Source of the DNA: Coprothermobacter sp.
Lineage (GTDB): Bacteria; Coprothermobacterota; Coprothermobacteria; Coprothermobacterales; Coprothermobacteraceae
Assembly: GCA_012842545.1 (NCBI GenBank)
Contig: DUSQ01000009.1
Coordinates: 1 to 11,044 of the forward strand
Length of the DNA: 11,044 nt
Direction of reading: 5' to 3'
In this document: positions 6,093 to 11,044 of the stretch, piece after piece
Layout: each line of letters begins with the position of its first letter
Position numbering within the stretch: position 1 is the first letter of the stretch
The notes under the pieces: model-generated
Database searches by the model: none
What the model was told of the DNA's origin: nothing
Seen by the model: the letters and a program-made list of their open reading frames with translations, nothing else
Program-made: the position numbers and the translations under genes

Positions 6093-6512
6093 ATGCATAT
6101 GACGAATGAAGAATTGCTCAAGAAGTATGAGGGTTTGATCAGTGCAGCGAAGGCTGCCAGAGAGAATGCGGTGGCACCTTTTTCCAATTTTAGGGTGGGT
6201 GCAGCCTTACTTGGGAAAAGCGGTAAGATTTATTTGGGAGCTAACATGGAACCTGCTGTGATGAATTTGGGACTCTGCGCTGAAAGAACCGCTTTGTTTA
6301 GTGCGCTGGCTCAAGGTGAGAAAGAGTTTGAAGCCATTGCTGTGTATGCTGGAACTGAGAAGGCTGGTTATCCTTGTGGTGGCTGTAGGCAGGTGTTTTC
6401 AGATTTAGCACCCAACGTTCAGTGGATTCTTATCGGAGACAAAGAGGTTAGAATAGAAACACTGGAAAGCATGTTACCTAATCGTTTTGTTTTGGAAGAC
6501 CTTAGGAGGTGA
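6093..6512 (+). CDS. cdd: Cytidine deaminase
   Basis: This cytoplasmic zinc enzyme deaminates cytidine and deoxycytidine to uridine and deoxyuridine in pyrimidine salvage. The 139-aa length fits the small homotetrameric class (about 130-140 aa). Zinc and catalytic residues are visible: CAERTALF (C62, E64) and PCGGCRQ (C95, C98). The ribose-binding NMEPA (canonical NxEnA) and the NFRVGAALL strand are also present. Start: ATG 6093, with AGGAGG (6081-6086) 6 nt upstream. A second in-frame ATG at 6099 would have 12 nt spacing and is less likely. The gap from dgkA is 3 nt. Its final codons AGG AGG TGA double as the ribosome binding site of era. Cdd next to era is common in Firmicutes. Here deoC, another nucleoside salvage gene, lies three genes downstream. 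Confidence 0.96.
   Translation: MHMTNEELLKKYEGLISAAKAARENAVAPFSNFRVGAALLGKSGKIYLGANMEPAVMNLGLCAERTALFSALAQGEKEFEAIAVYAGTEKAGYPCGGCRQVFSDLAPNVQWILIGDKEVRIETLESMLPNRFVLEDLRR
6504..6509 (+). promoter_or_regulatory. Ribosome binding site fixing the TTG start of era
   Basis: AGGAGG formed by the last two sense codons of cdd. A GTG at 6509 overlaps this site and cannot be its own start. TTG at 6518 lies 8 nt downstream, the optimal distance, so Era most likely starts there. Confidence 0.8.
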
Positions 6513-6517
6513 GTACC

Positions 6518-7408
6518 TTGTCCAAGTCGGGCATAGTAAGCCTGGTAGGGCGTCCCAGTGTGGGCAAGTCTACGTTGATAAACAGCTTACTGAAGCAGAA
6601 GGTTTCGATTGTAACTCCTCGTGCGCAGACTACTCGGCGGCCTGTTAGAGCTATTCTGAATACGGAAGATGGTTCCCAGATAGTGTTTGTGGATCTACCC
6701 GGTGCTAAGAAGCCTTACGACGCACTGGGAGAATATTTGCTGGAGTCTGTTTGGAAGAATGTTGCCGATTCGGACTTAGCTCTTTTTGTCGTTGATGGTT
6801 CTTCTGTTCCCCCGGGACCGGGCGATGTTTTTGTGGGTAGAAATCTGATGAAATCAGGCATACCGTCACTACTGGTTATGAACAAATCTGATTTAGTTCC
6901 CAGTGATGAAGTGGAAGAGCGTTTGCGAATGTTTGAATCTTTGGGAGATTTCGTTGGATCAGTGGCCATATCTGCACTTAACGGTAGTAACTTGGATAAG
7001 TTAATTAGCTTGGTTCTTGACCATTTGGAAGAGGGTCCGCGTTTCTATCCTGAGGGCATGGAGACGGATCAGCCCCTGGAGCAACTTATTGGCGAGATAA
7101 TCCGTGAGAAGATCATGCTTCTGACTTCGGATGAACTTCCTTATGCTGTGGAATCACAGGTGGATTTCTTGGATGAGCAAGAGGACATCATGCGCATAAA
7201 TGCAACCATTTACGTGGAAAGAGAGTCTCAAAAACCCATCATTATTGGGGCTAATGGGCAAATGATAAAACAAATAGGGACTTTGGCGAGAAAAGAGCTG
7301 GAAGCTCTACTCGGTAAGCATGTGTTTTTGGGACTTTGGGTCAAAGTAAAAGAGAATTGGCGGAACAACAAAGAGGCCCTTTACTATTTTGGTTACCATG
7401 TGGAATAA
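6518..7408 (+). CDS. era: GTPase Era, 30S ribosome assembly factor
   Basis: Era is an essential GTPase that binds the 3' end of 16S rRNA during small-subunit maturation. From the TTG start it has 296 aa, the normal length. The G domain shows G1 GRPSVGKS (11-18), an RAQTTRR switch I region (family PQTTR), G3 DLPG (59-62), G4 NKSD (122-125) and G5 SAL (152-154). The C-terminal KH domain has REKIMLLTSDELPYAV, then VERESQKPIIIGANGQMIK with the GxxG loop, and finally LWVKVKENWRNN. The G3 box is unusual: DTPG in nearly all Era proteins is DLPG here. I prefer TTG 6518 (AGGAGG 8 nt upstream) over GTG 6509, which lies in the ribosome binding site. Era shares the rRNA 3'-end pathway with YbeY in the same operon. 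It overlaps nfi by 11 nt. Confidence 0.95.
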   Translation: MSKSGIVSLVGRPSVGKSTLINSLLKQKVSIVTPRAQTTRRPVRAILNTEDGSQIVFVDLPGAKKPYDALGEYLLESVWKNVADSDLALFVVDGSSVPPGPGDVFVGRNLMKSGIPSLLVMNKSDLVPSDEVEERLRMFESLGDFVGSVAISALNGSNLDKLISLVLDHLEEGPRFYPEGMETDQPLEQLIGEIIREKIMLLTSDELPYAVESQVDFLDEQEDIMRINATIYVERESQKPIIIGANGQMIKQIGTLARKELEALLGKHVFLGLWVKVKENWRNNKEALYYFGYHVE

Positions 7409-8063
7409 AGAGCGTTTTAAAAAGGCTCAATTAGCACTGCGTTCCATCGAAGAAGACTTCTCTGTGGACCACCGCATTCGCACCGTGGCAGCTTTCGATG
7501 TCTCTTTCCAAGGCGAACTTGGTGTGGGTGTGGTGGCACTTTTCGATTATCAGCGTCTGGAACTGTTGGAATGCGAAACTGTGGTAAAAGAACCATATGT
7601 GCCTTATGTTCCAACCTTCTTGGCTTTTAGGGAAATGCCATACATATTAGCACTTTACAAAAAGCTCCACAAGGAACCTGATCTTCTGCTCATCGATGGC
7701 CACGGTAGAAGTCATCCCAGAGGCATGGGCATTGCAACCCAAGCAGGGCTTTGCCTTAGAAAGCCTTCAATCGGGGTCGCGAAGCGTTTACTTTTTGGTA
7801 CGTTGGTGGAAACGGATGAAGGCGGATTTGTAGTGATTCATCCTGAAACAGGAGAACCCCTTGCCTTTGCCTATAAGGAAAAGCCGCGTTTCAGGCCAGT
7901 TTTTATTTCCGTTGGGACTGGAGTGTCAGACCTAAGTGAGGCTGTAAACTTGGTTTTACCGCTTTTCAGGGGCCATAGAGAACCTGAGCCTCTCAGGTAT
8001 GTGCACAATGTGTCCCTGCAGGAAGGAAGGAGGATACGTGATGGAGTACAACAGGTTAATTGA
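7398..8063 (+). CDS. nfi: Endonuclease V (deoxyinosine 3' endonuclease)
   Basis: EndoV nicks DNA (in some organisms also RNA) one phosphate 3' of inosine, starting repair of deaminated adenine. The 221-aa length is normal. Compared with the well-studied Thermotoga maritima enzyme, the catalytic Asp is D34 (AAFDVSF), Glu is E79 (AFREMP) and the second Asp is D100 in LLIDGHG. H106 follows, H203 matches the C-terminal His, and the PYxP wedge is at 69-72 with Y70. Differences: the family's HPRrxGxASH reads HPRGMGIATQ (Gln at 115 for a conserved His), and the wedge is followed by Thr rather than Gly. ATG 7398 is preferred over TTG 7389; neither has a good ribosome binding site, and either overlaps the end of era (11 or 20 nt), suggesting coupling. 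The site between era and deoC is not the usual place for nfi. Confidence 0.93.
   Translation: MWNKERFKKAQLALRSIEEDFSVDHRIRTVAAFDVSFQGELGVGVVALFDYQRLELLECETVVKEPYVPYVPTFLAFREMPYILALYKKLHKEPDLLLIDGHGRSHPRGMGIATQAGLCLRKPSIGVAKRLLFGTLVETDEGGFVVIHPETGEPLAFAYKEKPRFRPVFISVGTGVSDLSEAVNLVLPLFRGHREPEPLRYVHNVSLQEGRRIRDGVQQVN
8027..8033 (+). promoter_or_regulatory. Ribosome binding site fixing the deoC start
   Basis: AAGGAGG inside nfi, 7 nt before ATG 8041 and 4 nt before the in-frame GTG 8038. It rules out the more upstream in-frame ATG at 7999. Confidence 0.85.
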
Positions 8064-8700
8064 CCACACGCTTTTGAAAGCTGATGCCACCGTGGAACAA
8101 ATAGAAAATCTGTGTAAGGAAGCTTTACAGTACGATTTCTTCTCTGTGTGCGTGAACTCTGCTTTTGTGCCATTGGCGAAAAACTTCTTAGAGGGATCAG
8201 ACGTGAAGGTAGCAACCACCATCGGTTTTCCCTTGGGTGCTTCGGCAACTGCAGTAAAAGCTCTTGAGGTGGAGCAGGCGCTAAAAGAGGGTGCCGATGA
8301 GTTTGACATGGTCATCAATGTGGGCTGGCTCAAGAGTAAGCTTTACAGGCTTGTGCACGAAGACATAGCTGAGGTGGTAAAGGCGGCTGGAGGAAAGGTG
8401 GTCAAGGTGATCATTGAGACTTGTTATCTGACCGATGATGAAAAGAAGATTGCCTCTAGCATAGCAGCAGCCGCAGGAGCTCACTTCGTGAAGACATCTA
8501 CGGGTTTCGGTAGTGGTGGAGCCACAGTAGAGGATGTGCGGCTCATCAGATCCGTGGTGGGTCCAAACATTGGAGTAAAAGCTTCTGGTGGTATAAGAGA
8601 TGCTGCAACCCTGAAAGCCATGGTGGACGCTGGAGCCAACCGCATAGGTGCCAGTGCCAGCGTTAAAATCATGGAGGAGTTGCGTATTGAGGGAAACTGA
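8041..8700 (+). CDS. deoC: Deoxyribose-phosphate aldolase
   Basis: This class I aldolase cleaves 2-deoxyribose 5-phosphate to glyceraldehyde 3-phosphate and acetaldehyde in deoxynucleoside catabolism. The 219-aa length is typical of the short bacterial/archaeal form. Visible motifs are LIDHTLLKADAT at the N-terminus, SVCVNSAFVPLA, EFDMVINVGWLKS (catalytic Asp D89), HFVKTSTGFGSGGAT (Schiff-base lysine K151) and GVKASGGIRD (proton-relay lysine K180). ATG 8041 is chosen because AAGGAGG sits 7 nt upstream; the longer reading from 7999 adds residues (MCTMCPCRKEGGY) unlike the family. The gene overlaps nfi by 23 nt and recO by 14 nt. With cdd upstream it gives the operon two steps of pyrimidine deoxynucleoside breakdown; a phosphorylase is not in the window. 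Confidence 0.96.
   Translation: MEYNRLIDHTLLKADATVEQIENLCKEALQYDFFSVCVNSAFVPLAKNFLEGSDVKVATTIGFPLGASATAVKALEVEQALKEGADEFDMVINVGWLKSKLYRLVHEDIAEVVKAAGGKVVKVIIETCYLTDDEKKIASSIAAAAGAHFVKTSTGFGSGGATVEDVRLIRSVVGPNIGVKASGGIRDAATLKAMVDAGANRIGASASVKIMEELRIEGN
8675..8679 (+). promoter_or_regulatory. Ribosome binding site fixing the TTG start of recO
   Basis: AGGAG (within TGGAGGAGT near the end of deoC) lies 7 nt before TTG 8687. The upstream in-frame ATG at 8648 has no such site and would add about 13 residues unlike RecO. Confidence 0.7.
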
Positions 8701-9352
8701 AGAGCAGTTCGCCATACTGGAGCGGATACCATACCGAGACGCTGATTTGCTACTGTCCGTTCTGGGAGAGCACATCGGAAAGGAACTGCTTACAGTTAGG
8801 TCAGGCAGAAAAATACCAAACAGGTGGAAGAGTTCTTTCTTAGAAGGGAGCATACTTTTGGGACGCATCATGAAGGTAAAAAATCATCACGTACTTACAG
8901 GCGTGATCGCAGAGAAATACGTACCTTACGAGCAGCAGTACAGCCCTTTCATGTTCTTGGCTCTGGAGATATTCTCGAAGATTCCATCTTTGGATCGGTC
9001 TTCTTTTAACCTCTTGGAAAAGTTTCTAACCTCTGAACACAGGGCAAAAGATTTTGATCAGCTTCTAGTTTCCTTTATGATAAATGAGAGCTTGCAACCC
9101 AGTTTGAACAGCTGCGTTGTCTGCGGTGAAAAGAGAGAACAGTTTCCCATAAGTGCTAGTGTTTTCTTGGGTGGATATGTTTGCTCCCGATGCGGTTCTG
9201 GCGACATTGAGCTCAATCAAGCAGATTATGAATCTCTTTTAAGAACATACCGCAAGGTGGGAGAACTCACGGAAAATATGAGAAGCTATTGGTTGGACAT
9301 ATTGGAATCGCAGCTTAGCACTAAATTTCTTTCCAGGGAGGGGTTAAAGTGA
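8687..9352 (+). CDS. recO: DNA repair protein RecO
   Basis: RecO promotes strand annealing and helps RecR load RecA on SSB-coated DNA in gap repair. From TTG 8687 it has 221 aa, in the usual 220-260 aa range. The N-terminal part (about 1-80) fits the OB fold, with a strand FAILERIPYRDADLLL and the following LLTVRSGRKIP. The C-terminal part is helical with a four-cysteine zinc site: CVVC (C143, C146) and CSRC (C166, C169). RecO sequences diverge widely, so identity rests on the fold pattern, the zinc site, the length and the position before glyQ (era...recO-glyQ-glyS is a classic order). It overlaps deoC by 14 nt and ends in a GTGA overlap with glyQ. Here nfi and deoC separate it from era. Confidence 0.85.
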   Translation: MRETEEQFAILERIPYRDADLLLSVLGEHIGKELLTVRSGRKIPNRWKSSFLEGSILLGRIMKVKNHHVLTGVIAEKYVPYEQQYSPFMFLALEIFSKIPSLDRSSFNLLEKFLTSEHRAKDFDQLLVSFMINESLQPSLNSCVVCGEKREQFPISASVFLGGYVCSRCGSGDIELNQADYESLLRTYRKVGELTENMRSYWLDILESQLSTKFLSREGLK

Positions 9353-10224
9353 CCTTTCAAGAACTTATCACGAAGTTAACTGGTTTTTGGATAGAGCAGG
9401 GTTGTATTCTGGCGCAGCCTTACGACGTTGAAGTGGGTGCTGGGACCATGAACCCAAACACTTTCTTCAGGGTACTTGGGCCAGAGCCGTGGAGGGTGGT
9501 CTACGTTGAACCATCAAGACGGCCCGCAGATGGTCGTTACGGAGAGAACCCAAACAGATTGTACATGCACCACCAAATGCAAGTTATTCTGAAACCAGCG
9601 CCTTCCAATGTGCAAGATTTGTATTTGCAGTCCTTGGAAGCCATCGGGATTTCACTCAGGGAGCACGATGTACGCTTTGTGGAAGACAACTGGGAATCGC
9701 CCACACTGGGTGCATGGGGGATTGGATGGGAAGTTTGGCTTGATGGCATGGAGATCACTCAGTTTACCTACTTCCAACAGGCAGGAGGATACGATTTAAG
9801 TGTGGTACCAGCTGAACTCACTTACGGATTGGAGCGCATTGCCATGTACTTGCAACGTGTGGAGAATGTATTTGATCTGAAATGGTCTGAAGAGATTACC
9901 TATGGTGAGATGCGGAAGCAAGAAGAGTACCAGCATTGTGTTTACACTTTTGAGGAATCTGACGTGAATAAGCTCAGATCGTGGTTCAATAGCTATGAGG
10001 ATGAAGCCATGCGTCTCATTGACAAAGGCCTCACGCTACCTGCTTACGATTATGTCCTGAAGTGTTCTCACACATTTAACTTGTTAGATGCTCGCGGGGG
10101 GTTTTCAGCCGCAGAACGTAGTACTTATGTACTCAGAATAAGAAAGTTGAGTAGCAAGATTGCTAAACAATGGCTCAAAGAACGAGAGGAAAAAGAGTTT
10201 CCGCTCATGGGGAGGTGGAACTAA
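9349..10224 (+). CDS. glyQ: Glycine-tRNA ligase alpha subunit
   Basis: This is the catalytic class II subunit of the bacterial heterotetrameric glycyl-tRNA synthetase, which activates glycine and binds ATP. The 291-aa length is canonical. Visible family blocks are WIEQGCILAQPYDVEVGAGT, MNPNTFFRVLGPEPW, the motif 2 region EPSRRPADGRYGENPNR, and GWEVWLDGMEITQFTYFQQ. Start: GTG 9349 with GGAGG (9337-9341) 7 nt upstream, overlapping recO by 4 nt (GTGA). The TAA stop overlaps the ATG of glyS by 1 nt, consistent with stoichiometric coupled synthesis of the two subunits. I see no T-box leader or terminator before glyQ, so it seems to be expressed from the long operon. Confidence 0.98.
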   Translation: MTFQELITKLTGFWIEQGCILAQPYDVEVGAGTMNPNTFFRVLGPEPWRVVYVEPSRRPADGRYGENPNRLYMHHQMQVILKPAPSNVQDLYLQSLEAIGISLREHDVRFVEDNWESPTLGAWGIGWEVWLDGMEITQFTYFQQAGGYDLSVVPAELTYGLERIAMYLQRVENVFDLKWSEEITYGEMRKQEEYQHCVYTFEESDVNKLRSWFNSYEDEAMRLIDKGLTLPAYDYVLKCSHTFNLLDARGGFSAAERSTYVLRIRKLSSKIAKQWLKEREEKEFPLMGRWN

Positions 10225-11044
10225 TGGAACTGCTTTTGGAACTGGGTTTTGAGGAAATGCCACCTTCTCATCTGAAAGCCTTGAAGGCACAGGTTCTGGA
10301 ACGGTTGGAGCCGACTTTCAAAGATTATGGACTTTCATATGAGAGTGTTAAGACCTTTCTTACTCCAAGACGTTTTACTTTATTATTGGGCGGCCTACCA
10401 GAGAAACAAGCCGTGGTGGAAAAAATGATAAAAGGACCGCCTAAGAGCGCCTGCTACATGCCTGATGGCAGTATTAAGCCGGCTTTGGAAAAGTTCATGG
10501 AAGCCAACGGTGTTAGCTCTGATAATATAAGGATCATTGAAGAGAACGGGAAAAGTTATGTTTATGCTTTCAAGACCGAAGGCGGGAAAGATACCCGAGA
10601 AGTTCTTCCAGCGGTAATCGAAGAACTTTTCAGTGATCTGTGGTTCCCGAAGAGCATGCGTTGGGGCCAAGGTTACGTTTTTGGCAGACCAGTGCGCTGG
10701 ATTGTGGCATTAGTGGATGATCAAGTACTTGATATTGAACTGTTCGGTGTTAAGTCGGGCCGCATATCACGTGGATTAAGAGTCTTCGGTAGTGACGTGG
10801 ACATTGATATTCCTAGTAATTATGAGCAGCTTGAAGAGCAAAAAGGCATGGTCATCGCGGACGAAAACAAAAGAAGAGAACTGATCAGAAATCAGGCAGA
10901 GAAATTAGCTTCAGAGCTAGATGCTAAGCCGCACTTGCCTGAGGAATTAGTTGAAGAACTTACCTACATCAATGAATACCCCACCGGTTTTGTGGGGCAT
11001 TTTGAAGAAAAGTTTCTGGAACTTCCAAAAAAGGTGCTGGAAAC
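10224..11044 (+). CDS. glyS: Glycine-tRNA ligase beta subunit, N-terminal part (runs off window)
   Basis: The beta subunit supplies tRNA recognition and is needed for aminoacylation. About 273 residues are present and the frame is open to the right edge (full family length is about 670-690 aa). The start MELLLELGFEEMP matches the family's LLxEigtEElP. Further motifs are FLTPRRFTLLL, KGPPKSACY, MRWGQGYVFGRPVRWIVALVDD and YINEYPTGFVGHFEEKFLEL. The family's TRGHRF block reads SRGLRVF here, with Leu replacing the usual His. GGAGG (10211-10215) sits 8 nt before the ATG, and TAATG overlaps the glyQ stop by 1 nt. Confidence 0.97.
   Translation, partial: MELLLELGFEEMPPSHLKALKAQVLERLEPTFKDYGLSYESVKTFLTPRRFTLLLGGLPEKQAVVEKMIKGPPKSACYMPDGSIKPALEKFMEANGVSSDNIRIIEENGKSYVYAFKTEGGKDTREVLPAVIEELFSDLWFPKSMRWGQGYVFGRPVRWIVALVDDQVLDIELFGVKSGRISRGLRVFGSDVDIDIPSNYEQLEEQKGMVIADENKRRELIRNQAEKLASELDAKPHLPEELVEELTYINEYPTGFVGHFEEKFLELPKKVLE

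Noticed and set aside
6509..6517. GTG 6509 as the start of era
   Set aside because: Its first base is the last base of the AGGAGG site that serves this gene; TTG 6518 has ideal 8-nt spacing and gives a normal Era N-terminus.
7999..8040. Upstream ATG 7999 as the start of deoC
   Set aside because: No ribosome binding site, residues unlike DeoC, and a strong AAGGAGG placed for ATG 8041.
7871..8333. Two 125-aa minus-strand open frames over nfi and deoC
   Set aside because: Shadows of two well-supported plus-strand genes; no initiation signals and no recognisable motifs.
8648..8686. Upstream ATG 8648 as the start of recO
   Set aside because: It adds residues unlike RecO from inside deoC; AGGAG at 8675-8679 points to TTG 8687.
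8281..8871. 196-aa minus-strand open frame over deoC and recO
   Set aside because: It lies antisense to the conserved catalytic region of deoC, has Ser/His-rich low-quality composition, and has no ribosome binding site or family pattern.

Overview
The window is a gene-dense piece of a bacterial chromosome. The codon and protein composition and the strong AGGAGG ribosome binding sites suggest a low-to-mid GC thermophile of the Firmicutes / Thermotogales / Coprothermobacter kind. I lean towards a Coprothermobacter-like organism because of the block order and compactness, but this placement is inference and not proven by anything in the window. The separate alpha and beta glycyl-tRNA synthetase genes and the phoH-pgpH-ybeY-dgkA-cdd-era...recO-glyQ-glyS order are typical of such bacteria.

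Left edge (1-2470): three genes in two divergent and one convergent arrangement. A truncated minus-strand gene (1-92) carries the N-terminal signature of the cyclodeaminase/cyclohydrolase family (FchA type). It diverges from a membrane-anchored exported protein with a possible GerMN-like fold (153-1166). That gene converges with, and overlaps by 37 bp, an unrecognised minus-strand protein of 437 aa (1130-2443) that has HD-hydrolase-like histidine/aspartate motifs near its N-terminus. The third gene diverges from phoH. Both divergent junctions contain TATAAT-like elements on the two strands that overlap each other.

Main operon (2471-11044, continuing past the edge): phoH, pgpH (7TM-HD), ybeY, dgkA, cdd, era, nfi, deoC, recO, glyQ and glyS all run on the plus strand. 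Almost every junction overlaps or is separated by only a few bases, and I see no internal terminator. The genes cover RNA processing and ribosome assembly (PhoH, YbeY, Era), c-di-AMP turnover (PgpH), lipid-carrier phosphorylation (DgkA), pyrimidine nucleoside salvage (Cdd, DeoC), DNA repair (EndoV, RecO) and tRNA charging (GlyQS). Several starts are non-ATG (GTG for ybeY and glyQ, TTG for era and recO), each set by a well-spaced ribosome binding site.

Most noteworthy: symmetric bidirectional promoters driving apparently leaderless operon-head genes; an orphan HD-like protein with no family I can name; and substitutions at conserved positions of otherwise ordinary housekeeping enzymes (YbeY third metal ligand His to Asp, Era DTPG to DLPG, EndoV ASH to ATQ). 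I found no mobile element, CRISPR array, rRNA or tRNA.
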